NCBI GenBank assembly: GCA_009774175.1
Contig: VSNG01000025.1
Span: 1-58,536 of the forward strand
From: Lachnospiraceae bacterium
Lineage (GTDB): Bacteria; Bacillota; Clostridia; Lachnospirales; Lachnospiraceae
Reading direction: 5' to 3'
Length of the DNA stretch: 58,536 nucleotides
Shown here: one piece after another, positions 51,076-58,536 of the stretch
How positions within the stretch are numbered: the first letter of the stretch is position 1
Layout of the letters: each line of letters starts with the position of its first letter
Translations under genes and position numbers: made by a program
The notes under the pieces: generated by a model
The model's input: only the letters and a program-made list of their open reading frames with translations
Told to the model about the DNA's origin: nothing
Databases searched by the model: none

Positions 51076-51382
51076 CAATGTACTCCTTTCTAATCAGTTT
51101 CTTCGCGGATATAGCCAGAATAGCGCCGCCGGCAATCAGAAAAATGCCTATTGCAGCCGCTATGAATATCCTGTCGCCTGCGGCAGTCTCTCCAAACCCC
51201 CGTATCAGGTCATATGCCAGATATAAAACATACAGCGCCACCACAATGCGGAGCGTCAAACCTACTTTGGTGTCTCCCTTTCTTCTATTATTAGTGTCAC
51301 CGTCAGAATCGTCTGCATCGGTTTCATTTGGAATCTCCGGCGCCTCCACCGCAAATTCTTCTCTTTCCTCACTGTCCGTCAT
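51041..51382 (-). CDS. Small two-segment membrane protein between chemoreceptors
   Basis: I do not recognise this 113-residue protein. An acidic N-terminal 35 residues (EEREEFAVEAPEIPNETDADD) is followed by two membrane segments (about 41-62 and 70-92) and a charged tail. GGAGGAGGAA precedes the ATG. It starts 20 bases after the first MCP and overlaps the second by 35 bases, so it is firmly part of the operon. A role in receptor assembly or sensing is only suggested by position. Confidence 0.75.
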   Translation of the reverse strand: MTDSEEREEFAVEAPEIPNETDADDSDGDTNNRRKGDTKVGLTLRIVVALYVLYLAYDLIRGFGETAAGDRIFIAAAIGIFLIAGGAILAISAKKLIRKEYIDADGETGSEKR

Positions 51383-51402
51383 GCCCGGTTCCTCCTCCGT
51401 TT

Positions 51403-53121
51403 CTATCCTTCAAAGCACGCTGTCTGTTCGGACAGATGGCCTACCACGTCAGAGACCTGATCCAATGCCTCGATGATATTTTTCATATTATCAGCAAGCG
51501 CCGCAGTATTATCCACCACTCCGCCAACGCCCTGCGCGCTTTCTTTTACATTATTGGAAATATTCACATTAGACTCCGCCACCGTGCGCATCATGGAACC
51601 GATATTCTCCATGGAATCCCGCATCTCGCTCATCATCTGATCCACCGTAATGGAGTCGTTCAGGTACTGTTCGCCGGTATTCTCCAGAATCTCATAATCC
51701 GGCATTACCCGGTCATTAATAAATTTCACAAGATTACCCGCATTTTCTGCAAGCGTCATAACCGCCGCAACCACGCTCTCGGAAATCTGCTGGATATTTC
51801 CCGCCGTCTCTTTTGAATTATCCGCCAGCTGACGTATCTCATCCGCCACCACCGCAAAGCCTTTGCCCGCCTCACCGGCTCTTGCCGCCTCAATGGACGC
51901 ATTCAGCGCAAGCAGGTTTGTCTTGGAAGCAATGCCCAGAATATCCGAAGTCAGATTTCCGATCTTTTCTATCTGACGGCTGTCCTCTATGGATGCATTC
52001 AGGGACACGTCAAATTCCTTTATCATGCTGTCCGCAGAAGCGCGGCTGCCCTGCGCCAGCTTCCGCAGCTCTTCTGCACGGCTTCTGATTTCCTCTGCAA
52101 ACTTCGTGCCGTTCACCGCTCTGTCAACCATCTCTCCCACAGAAGCTTCCGCCTCTCTGGTGCTGTCGCTTACATAACCGACAGTGGCCGATACCTCCTC
52201 CATGCTGGCCGCCAGCTCCTCCATGGTAGCGGAAGTATCGTTGGCGCTTCGGTTCGTTTCTTCCACCACCTCGTTGACGTTCATCTGCTGTCTGTTGATT
52301 TCCTCACTACAGGAAATCACCCCGTCGATCACACCCTGCAAAATATCCAGAAATTCATTGACGCCCCTGGCAAGGGTGGCGATTTCATCTTTGGTCTGCA
52401 CGGGCACTCTTTCGTTCAGGTTTCCTTTATTATTATGTATGGCTTCGATCATACCGTTAATGACCTGCGCAATTTTCTGGATCGGCACTACAATAATACG
52501 GTTTGCAATAAACAGAATCAAAACCGCCATTACCACAAGCAGAACAACGACGACCGCCGTCAGCACATAGGCGTTATTGGCTCTTACCGTCAGATCAGCC
52601 CTGGCGCTTTCAAGATCCAGCTCCGAATACTCCAGCATTCTGCTCATCGCCTTGTCCAGCACCTGTTTTAAAGAACCCAGATTATTGGCAATCAGGTTAT
52701 TGGCGCGCTCTTTATCGTTTGCCCGGCTCAATTCTATGATAGTGTCTGCATATTCATCAAACGACTCCAGCCTTCCCTTTAACGTGCTGAAACTATCCCT
52801 CACTTCTTCCGAGGTAATCATCTCCTCGTAGGCCGCCATGGATTCCCACATTATCGTCCGCCGCTCCAGAATATCATCCGCGCGCATATCCATCGTTCTT
52901 GTCAGCTTGGCGTTTACATGGGCATACAGGTTCATATACATGTCAAGGTAATCTTCGTATATGCTATGAATCAGATTGATTTTCTCCACCTCATTATTCA
53001 TAACATCCTGACTGCTCTCCGAGATCGCCGTCATACTGTTCGCCATAAGCCCCAGTGAAATAATGGAAATCAAGGCAAGCACCATGATTGCCGACGCAAA
53101 TTTAAATCCAATCTTTTTCAT
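51403..53121 (-). CDS. Methyl-accepting chemotaxis protein (first of pair)
   Basis: Membrane segments near residues 7-25 and 185-208, with a helical four-helix-bundle-type sensor between (NEVEKINLIHSIYEDYLDMYMNLY), then HAMP (NRIIVVPIQKIAQVINGM) and a signalling domain with tip SKTNLLALNASIEAARAGEAGKGFAVVADEIRQLA. The frame extends to 53208, but the ATG at 53121 has GGGAGGAG upstream and gives MKKIGFKFASAIM. It heads a three-gene operon after the terminator at 53181. Confidence 0.93.
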   Translation of the reverse strand: MKKIGFKFASAIMVLALISIISLGLMANSMTAISESSQDVMNNEVEKINLIHSIYEDYLDMYMNLYAHVNAKLTRTMDMRADDILERRTIMWESMAAYEEMITSEEVRDSFSTLKGRLESFDEYADTIIELSRANDKERANNLIANNLGSLKQVLDKAMSRMLEYSELDLESARADLTVRANNAYVLTAVVVVLLVVMAVLILFIANRIIVVPIQKIAQVINGMIEAIHNNKGNLNERVPVQTKDEIATLARGVNEFLDILQGVIDGVISCSEEINRQQMNVNEVVEETNRSANDTSATMEELAASMEEVSATVGYVSDSTREAEASVGEMVDRAVNGTKFAEEIRSRAEELRKLAQGSRASADSMIKEFDVSLNASIEDSRQIEKIGNLTSDILGIASKTNLLALNASIEAARAGEAGKGFAVVADEIRQLADNSKETAGNIQQISESVVAAVMTLAENAGNLVKFINDRVMPDYEILENTGEQYLNDSITVDQMMSEMRDSMENIGSMMRTVAESNVNISNNVKESAQGVGGVVDNTAALADNMKNIIEALDQVSDVVGHLSEQTACFEG

Positions 53122-53180
53122 AGGTAACTCCTCCCTTTTACAATACAGAATAGCACATTTCACAAAATTATAACAGCCCC

Positions 53181-53215
53181 AAACAAAAAGTCGGGCACTT
53201 TTACGCACCCGACTT
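53181..53215 (-). terminator. Terminator of the ytfQ-type operon
   Basis: AAGTCGGG and CCCGACTT form the stem, followed on the minus strand by TTTGTTTGG. Confidence 0.85.
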
Positions 53216-53245
53216 TTCTTTTTCTGTAATTATTGTTCAGTTTGC

Positions 53246-54313
53246 TTAATTTGCCAAATTCCTTTTCTTTCTCACAGACATAACCACACTCTGAACCACC
53301 AGGAACAGACACAGCATGGCCGCTTTCGTAATACCGGTCCACCATGCTTCGTCAAATCCAACGGAGGACACGATATTCTGAATGGTACTCAGAGAAAGCA
53401 CGCCGAAGAATGTACCAAGCACATTACCTACACCGCCCGTCAGCATGGTGCCGCCAATGATGGAGGAAGCAATCGCGTCCATCTCCGCCGCCGTCGCATG
53501 GGAGGGAGAGCCGGAACCCACGTGCAGGAAGTACACAAAACCGCCGATACCCGCCAGAAGGCCGCAGATTAAATGGGAGAGGAACTTGGTTCTCTTTACG
53601 TTGATACCAAGCATCAATGCGCTCTGTTTGTTGCCGCCCACTGCGTAGAAATTACGTCCCAGCTTCGCCCAGCGGAGCATAACGAACATGACAACTACCA
53701 CCAGAAGCGCTACCAGCACGCCGATCTCCACATACGCGGGAACATACTTGCCGATCTTATTGACGGAACCCAAACCGGGCACATTCACACGCGTCATCTT
53801 TAAAGCGACAAACGCCTCGTTCTCCACGTTGAAGGGCGATGTATTTACGATTGTCGTCATACCTCTCGCAAAGAACATTCCCGCCAGTGTAACGATAAAG
53901 GGCTGGATGTCCAGATACGCTACCAGGAATCCCTGAAAAGCGCCGAATGCCAGGCCAATCGCCAGCGCGATAATAACCGCCATGAATACATTACCGCCCT
54001 TATAATCCAGATACACCGCACAGCACATACTTACCAGAGCCGTAACGCCGCCTACGGAAATATCAATACCGCCGGTAATCATAACAAGGCTCATGCCGCA
54101 GGCCAGAATAATCAGCGCCGCATTGGCATTTAAAATATTAAAGAAGGTCTGTGGCTTCAGGAATCCCGAACCCAGAAAAGCCATTGCGCCGATGTACAGC
54201 AGGAAAAATACGGCAATTGTAATGGTAAGGAGCAGGTTGGTGTCGGTCATGCCCATCAGCTTTGCCTTAAGGCCGCCGCCCGCAGACGTTGTATTTTTAT
54301 CTGTCTTCGCCAT
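53246..54313 (-). CDS. yjfF: CUT2 sugar ABC permease, YjfF type
   Basis: Second permease of a four-component importer. About nine membrane segments; landmarks are ALIILACGMSLVMITGGIDISVGGV, GFLVAYLDIQPFIVTLAGMFFARGMT and ASSIIGGTMLTGGVGNVLGT. The last pattern and the pairing with a YtfT-type gene fit YjfF. Substrate is inferred from the system: furanose sugars such as galactofuranose or arabinose. It starts one base after the ytfT stop. Confidence 0.9.
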   Translation of the reverse strand: MAKTDKNTTSAGGGLKAKLMGMTDTNLLLTITIAVFFLLYIGAMAFLGSGFLKPQTFFNILNANAALIILACGMSLVMITGGIDISVGGVTALVSMCCAVYLDYKGGNVFMAVIIALAIGLAFGAFQGFLVAYLDIQPFIVTLAGMFFARGMTTIVNTSPFNVENEAFVALKMTRVNVPGLGSVNKIGKYVPAYVEIGVLVALLVVVVMFVMLRWAKLGRNFYAVGGNKQSALMLGINVKRTKFLSHLICGLLAGIGGFVYFLHVGSGSPSHATAAEMDAIASSIIGGTMLTGGVGNVLGTFFGVLSLSTIQNIVSSVGFDEAWWTGITKAAMLCLFLVVQSVVMSVRKKRNLAN

Positions 54314-54314
54314 C

Positions 54315-55406
54315 TTACGCCACCTCCTTGTTCAGTTTCATTTTTTTGGTAATCGTATTAAAATATTCTCTTACGGTAGGCGCGCTAACCACTACCAGAA
54401 CGATAACGACAATTGCCTTATAGGCAGGAAGCGCAGTCGAGGAAACGCCAAATTTGTAAAGCGTCGTCGTCAGACACTGAATTACAAATGCACCAATAAT
54501 GGAAGCCGCCATATTAAACTTACCGCCGGAAAGCGCGTTACCGCCAAGAGCAACCGCGAGAATCGCATCCATCTCAATATCCTTTGCGATAACGGAGTAG
54601 TTAATGGAAGAAACACGGCTTACTTTGATCAGCCCTGCAACCGCCACGCACAGACCAAGAATCACAAATGCCATTACTTTAATCAGCTCCGGATTCAGGC
54701 CGTTTAACTTGGAGGAGCTCTGGTTAATACCAACCGCCTGTGTATAAAGACGCAAATTCGTAACCTTAAGTACAATACCAATCACAATCATGCAGGCTAT
54801 CGCAATGAAGCAGGGCGTCGGAATCGGTATCCCGGGAATAAATCCGCCGAAATAGGCAAACTTGGGATCGCTGATAACCGGAAGCTCGTTATTGTTAATC
54901 CAAGCCGCAATGGAACGCCCCGCCGTATACAGGATCAGCGTCGCTATCATGGGCTGAATCTTAAAATACGCCACCAGCACACCGTTGAATGCGCCGAAAA
55001 GCATTGCAACCACACACGCCACCAGAAATGCAACAATGATAGGAGCCTGCAGCGTTTCGGGACGGGCATTTCTGCCGCACAGCACCCGCAGGATCACGCT
55101 GCCTGCGATAGCAATAGCCGCGCCCACGCTGATATCCTGTCCGCCGGAAGCCGCTGTCACAAGCGTCATGCCGATTGCCAGAATCGCCAGCTCGGAACCG
55201 TTATTGATAATGTCAATGATAAAGCCGGACAGCACCGGATTGCCCGCGCTGTTGTACCCCATCGTTATCTTAAAGAAAGAAGGATCGACAATCAAATTAA
55301 AGACCGCCAACAGCAACAGCGCCGCGATTGGAATAAAGCACTGATTTTTAACTAAATTTTTTAAGATATTTGTATTTGATGTTTTAGCCGTTCCACTGTT
55401 TGCCAT
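54315..55406 (-). CDS. ytfT: CUT2 sugar ABC permease, YtfT type
   Basis: First permease of the pair, with ELAILAIGMTLVTAASGGQDISVGAAIAIAG, VAYFKIQPMIATLILYTAGRSIAAWI and GINQSSSKLNGLNPELIKV. It begins at the base after the ATPase stop codon. Having two different CUT2 permeases and one ATPase is the hallmark of the YtfQ-YtfR-YtfT-YjfF group. Confidence 0.9.
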   Translation of the reverse strand: MANSGTAKTSNTNILKNLVKNQCFIPIAALLLLAVFNLIVDPSFFKITMGYNSAGNPVLSGFIIDIINNGSELAILAIGMTLVTAASGGQDISVGAAIAIAGSVILRVLCGRNARPETLQAPIIVAFLVACVVAMLFGAFNGVLVAYFKIQPMIATLILYTAGRSIAAWINNNELPVISDPKFAYFGGFIPGIPIPTPCFIAIACMIVIGIVLKVTNLRLYTQAVGINQSSSKLNGLNPELIKVMAFVILGLCVAVAGLIKVSRVSSINYSVIAKDIEMDAILAVALGGNALSGGKFNMAASIIGAFVIQCLTTTLYKFGVSSTALPAYKAIVVIVLVVVSAPTVREYFNTITKKMKLNKEVA

Positions 55407-56921
55407 TTATTTGTCACCTCCCGCGATTGTATTCATAACCGTACCCTGGTTCAGATCATCGCCCGTGAGCTCACCCACTGCCTTACGGTCGCGCATGACG
55501 ATCAGGCGGGAGCAGGTTCTGAGCATCTCGTCAAGCTCCGAGGAAATAAAGGTTACGCTCATGCCCTCGGATGCCAGCTGCAGCACCAGTTTTTGAATAT
55601 CCACCTTCGTACCCACGTCGATACCTCTGGTCGGCTCATCCAAAATCAGATATTCGGGATGGGTAAAGAGCCATCTTGCCAGAATAACCTTCTGCTGGTT
55701 ACCGCCGGAAAGCGATTTGATCGGGGTATCCTTGGAAGCTGTCTTAATATTCAAAAGTTTTATGTATTCATCCGCAACCTTGTTGGCCTCCGCTTTGGAG
55801 AAAGGTTTAAAGAATCCCTTAAGTACCTGCTGTGCAAGTATAATGTTATCACGCACGGAAAGATCGCCTACGATACCGTCCACCTTACGATCCTCAGGAA
55901 GATATGCAATGCCATTCTTCATGGCGTCAAGCGGCTTCACAATCTTTACGTCCTTGCCGTTCACCCTGACTTTTCCGCCGATCACTCTGTCCGCACCGAA
56001 GATCGCGCGCACACACTCGCTTCGTCCGGAACCGAGAAGCCCGGTAAAACCGTTTACCTCACCCTTATTGATATGGAAATCAAAAGGCTTGATGCCCGCG
56101 TTGCTGACAAGACCTTCCGCCTCCAGCACGGGAACCGCATCCTTGCCCGCATCATATGTCTTGGCTTCGCTCTTGATATCGGAAAGGTCATCCACTTCCT
56201 TACCGAGCATCTTGGACACAAGCTGTACACGGGGCAGATTTTCGATTTCATATTCACCAACAAGCTTACCGTCCCTCATAACGGTAATCCTGTCACAGAC
56301 TTCATATACCTGCTCCAGGAAATGGGTTACAAAGATAATGCCTACGCCCTTGGCGCGAAGATCCCGCATCAGCTTAAAGAGCTTTTCAACCTCCTGCTCA
56401 TCCAGGGATGAAGTGGGCTCATCCAGAATCAGAACCTTACATTCCATGTCAACCGCACGGGCAATGGCGATCATCTGCTGCACTGCCAGTGAACAGGTAC
56501 CGAGCTGCTGCGTGGCTTTCGCCGGTATATCCAGAGACTGCAGGATTTTATCGGTATCGGTATTCATTTTTTTCCAGTTCTGTACCGCGCCCTTGGTTCG
56601 GCCGATAAACATGTTCTCCGCCACGGTGAGGTTCGGGCAAAGCGTAATCTCCTGATACACGGTACTGATACCCATATTCTGCGCATCCTGGGGCGAATGA
56701 ATTGCCACCGTCCCCTCTGTGCCGTCCAGAAAAATCTCTCCGTCCTCCTTGCCGTAAACACCTGTAAGAACCTTGATCAGCGTTGATTTACCGGCGCCGT
56801 TCTCCCCCATAAGAGCATGAATCTCGCCCTTGCGCAATGTAAAGTCCACACCCTGCAGGGCGTGCACTCCCGGGAAGATCTTGTGAATGTTTCTCATTTT
56901 TAATACAACATTTCCTTCCAC
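55407..56921 (-). CDS. ytfR: CUT2 sugar ABC ATP-binding protein, YtfR type
   Basis: Double ATPase: first site GENGAGKSTLIKVL with ILDEPTSSLDEQEV, second site LSGGNQQKVILARWLF with LILDEPTRGIDVGTK, and FTGLLGSGRSECVRAIFG between. The frame extends to 57014, but the GTG at 56921, nine bases after GGGAGGTG, gives a normal start a few residues before VVLKMRNIHKIFPGVHAL. It is separated from the binding protein by a gap with a terminator-like hairpin. Confidence 0.92.
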   Translation of the reverse strand: MEGNVVLKMRNIHKIFPGVHALQGVDFTLRKGEIHALMGENGAGKSTLIKVLTGVYGKEDGEIFLDGTEGTVAIHSPQDAQNMGISTVYQEITLCPNLTVAENMFIGRTKGAVQNWKKMNTDTDKILQSLDIPAKATQQLGTCSLAVQQMIAIARAVDMECKVLILDEPTSSLDEQEVEKLFKLMRDLRAKGVGIIFVTHFLEQVYEVCDRITVMRDGKLVGEYEIENLPRVQLVSKMLGKEVDDLSDIKSEAKTYDAGKDAVPVLEAEGLVSNAGIKPFDFHINKGEVNGFTGLLGSGRSECVRAIFGADRVIGGKVRVNGKDVKIVKPLDAMKNGIAYLPEDRKVDGIVGDLSVRDNIILAQQVLKGFFKPFSKAEANKVADEYIKLLNIKTASKDTPIKSLSGGNQQKVILARWLFTHPEYLILDEPTRGIDVGTKVDIQKLVLQLASEGMSVTFISSELDEMLRTCSRLIVMRDRKAVGELTGDDLNQGTVMNTIAGGDK

Positions 56922-57052
56922 TCTCAGGTTCACCTCCCAAATTATTATATAGTTTATAATCAGGACCTCGCGCTTACCGCGCTGTCCCCGCATACGCCAC
57001 GCAGCAGGCTGCACGCGCGTATTTGCTTCTGTAAAATCCGCCGGATTTTATA

Positions 57053-57093
57053 GAAAAAGAGCGCGGGCAGGCTTTTTTCGCTACACCGCGCTC
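57053..57093 (-). terminator. Hairpin between ytfQ and ytfR
   Basis: GAGCGCGG and CCGCGCTC pair across a 19-base loop, followed on the minus strand by TTTTTC. A second small stem AAATCC/GGATTT follows. It likely works as partial terminator. Confidence 0.7.
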
Positions 57094-57134
57094 GTTTCTC
57101 TCATTATATCATATTTTGACTCAGCAGCAAACTA

Positions 57135-58232
57135 TTAGATACCGTAGTTGTCTACATCTTCCTGAGTAATGGTAGTTGCATCAAAGCCCTTCTCATCCAT
57201 GATGATGGTCTTCTCTGCTACAGTACCGCCGCCCTCGATTGTCTTGATAACTTCGTCGATATAGGAAGACTGGAAAGGATTACACTGACCGTCATAGTTC
57301 CAGTTCTGAGCAAGCAGCTCCTCAAGAGCCCACTTGTTGCAGTCAAAGCCCATAACGATAACGTCCTTGCCTACGCCGTGGGAGATATTAGCTGCATCCA
57401 GAGCTGCAACAGCGCCCTTAGCCATATCGTCGTTCTCAGCATAGATTACATTGAATTCCTGTCCGGAGCTGATTGCGGACTGCACGATCTGCTGTGCATT
57501 CTCTGCATTCCACTCTGCGGTCTGCTGTGCTACAAGATTCCAGTTATCCTCAGCGTCTACCTTAGCCTGCAGAGCGCCGGTACGGCCTTCCTGAGCTGCG
57601 GAACCCATCACACCCTGAAGGTGGATGATGTTGTAAGTGTCAAGACCCTGACTCTCAAGCCATGCTACAGCCGTCTCGCCCTCTTTATCCATATCGGATA
57701 CGATGGAAGCCTCGTAAAGGCTCTCGTCAGCGTCGATGGTACGGTCAAACAGAATAACGCGAACGCCTGCATCCTGAGCATCTGTCAGTACGGAATCCCA
57801 ACCAGCTGTATCAGCTGCGGAGAGAAGCAGATAATCAACGCCGTCCTGGATGAACTTCTGAGCTGCTGTAATCTGCTCGTCGTTCTTCATGCTGTAAGCA
57901 AAAGATGCGGAATAACCGTTCTCCTCTGTGAAGGTCTCCTTCAGATCCTTGTCGTTAGCGGTACGATAACCGGACTCGTTAGGATCGTTGTTGATGATAC
58001 CAACAGTGATAAGCTCGCCGCTTGCTGCCTCAGCCGCAGGAGCCTCCTCCTCTGCCGCAGGAGCTTCCTCTTCTGCTGCCGCAGGAGCTTCCTCCTCTGC
58101 TGCCGCAGGAGCTTCCTCCTCTGCCGCAGGAGCTGCTGTCTCTGCCGCAGGAGCTTCCTCAGCGCCGCCACAGCCTGCCAGAGTAGCCATTACCATAGCG
58201 CCTGTCAGTAATACTGCCAATTTTCTCTTCAT
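57135..58232 (-). CDS. ytfQ: YtfQ/AraU-like sugar-binding lipoprotein
   Basis: Signal peptide MKRKLAVLLTGAMVMATLAGCGG with lipobox LAGC, an Ala/Glu/Pro linker (about 24-66) and a CUT2 binding fold. Patterns NESGYRTANDKDLKETF, GVDYLLLSAADTAGWDSVL, RTIDADESLYEASIVSDM, QGVMGSAAQEGRTGAL and YAENDDMAKGAVAAL resemble YtfQ (galactofuranose). Related proteins in other bacteria bind arabinose, which would suit this locus. The ATG at 58232 has AAGGGAGGAAA upstream; the longer frame to 58265 is less likely. Confidence 0.9.
   Translation of the reverse strand: MKRKLAVLLTGAMVMATLAGCGGAEEAPAAETAAPAAEEEAPAAAEEEAPAAAEEEAPAAEEEAPAAEAASGELITVGIINNDPNESGYRTANDKDLKETFTEENGYSASFAYSMKNDEQITAAQKFIQDGVDYLLLSAADTAGWDSVLTDAQDAGVRVILFDRTIDADESLYEASIVSDMDKEGETAVAWLESQGLDTYNIIHLQGVMGSAAQEGRTGALQAKVDAEDNWNLVAQQTAEWNAENAQQIVQSAISSGQEFNVIYAENDDMAKGAVAALDAANISHGVGKDVIVMGFDCNKWALEELLAQNWNYDGQCNPFQSSYIDEVIKTIEGGGTVAEKTIIMDEKGFDATTITQEDVDNYGI
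58034..58160 (-). repeat. Tandem 24-base repeats coding EEEAPAAA
   Basis: Four or more near-identical units encode the linker behind the lipobox. They also generate long spurious frames on both strands. Confidence 0.8.
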
Positions 58233-58387
58233 TTTTATTTCCTCCCTTTCATGGTTGCCTCCCATCGCTTACCGCGGTGAGAGAACTATGTCTTTCGAGA
58301 TCGGGATTCGTTGTTTCCCCGTCTCTGAGAACACTTTAGCAAAATGTATTCAACGATTCAACACCCAAATTCATCCTTTTGTGCAAT

Positions 58388-58415
58388 TTGTTGGGGTTCA
58401 ACAATACAAATTTGT
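58388..58415. promoter_or_regulatory. Palindromes upstream of ytfQ
   Basis: TTGTTG-GGGTT-CAACAA (58388-58404) is followed at once by ACAAATTTGT. Two ATTTGTATT direct repeats lie nearby on the minus strand. They are likely regulator sites in an AT-rich promoter region; the -10/-35 could not be fixed. The rest of 58233-58536 holds no gene. Confidence 0.45.
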
Positions 58416-58536
58416 GATATAATAAAAATAACTAATACAAATTAAAAATATTAGGGTATTTTTTTACGATTCAGTTATTTTTTTATAGATTTTAACGAAG
58501 GATTTTCCTGTATTGCCCATGTCACATTTATAGTCA

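Noticed and set aside
49354..53121. Chemotaxis or flagellar gene cluster
   Set aside because: Only receptors are present; no CheA, CheW, CheY or flagellar genes in the window.
57941..58171. Gln/Arg/Leu-rich ORF in the ytfQ linker
   Set aside because: Frame-shifted reading of the 24-base tandem repeat; the same effect occurs at 21733-22020.

Overview
The window looks like chromosomal DNA of an anaerobic gut-type Firmicute, most likely a Lachnospiraceae member (inference). The signs are AGGAGG-type ribosome binding sites, a large Gram-positive SRP RNA, lipoprotein sugar-binding proteins with Ala/Glu/Pro linkers, an NAD-dependent D-lactate dehydrogenase, a PflX-like radical SAM protein, DUF5711/DUF6128-type proteins, and a split transketolase beside arabinose genes. 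Nearly all genes are on the minus strand. No phage, transposase, CRISPR array, rRNA or defence locus is visible.

Layout on the + coordinate. 0.1-3.8 kb: small envelope proteins (CvpA-like, DUF5711-like, LysM) and a flavin reductase-like protein, then an orphan plus-strand fragment of a beta-propeller-like protein. 4.5-9.8 kb: a housekeeping operon transcribed as pfkA-dnaX-ybaB-recR-galM, plus tadA. 10.0-10.4 kb: tRNA-Ser(CGA) and SRP RNA on the plus strand, followed by a radical SAM gene. 11.5-15.1 kb: a DUF6128-like repeat protein, a CdaR/PucR-type regulator and an MsmX/UgpC-type sugar-ABC ATPase. 15.4-18.5 kb: a csoR-copA copper-efflux operon with a clear operator; copA carries a CopZ-like C-terminal domain preceded by its own internal ribosome binding site. 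18.6-22.1 kb: a MalE/F/G-type sugar importer. 22.3-25.8 kb: YesL, a dCache-like GGDEF protein and a dual-HD (HD-GYP-like) protein. 25.8-30.8 kb: GNAT, D-lactate dehydrogenase, a small secreted protein, an alpha/beta hydrolase and metG. 31-33.8 kb: an unrecognised three-gene operon of exported proteins. 34-37 kb: methionine aminopeptidase and a divergent BlaI-type repressor/MATE efflux pair.

37-58.2 kb is a large pentose region. In transcription order it holds a YtfQ-YtfR-YtfT-YjfF-type sugar ABC system, two methyl-accepting chemotaxis proteins with a small membrane protein between them, a ChvE-MmsA-MmsB sugar ABC system, AraR, AraA-AraB-AraD, both transketolase halves and ribulose-phosphate epimerase. 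This encodes sensing, uptake, isomerisation, phosphorylation and entry of L-arabinose into the pentose phosphate pathway. Palindromes of the form TTGTA-N-TACAA lie in the araA promoter and on both sides of a consensus promoter for the ChvE-type protein, which defines a candidate local AraR regulon.

I found no wholly new system that I can defend. The most promising observations are the internal CopZ start in copA, the paired AraR operators around the chvE promoter, the chemoreceptor module between two pentose importers, the unrecognised exported three-gene operon, and a possibly leaderless BlaI/MATE locus. Start codons were moved inward from the longest frame where a ribosome binding site supported it; these cases are stated.
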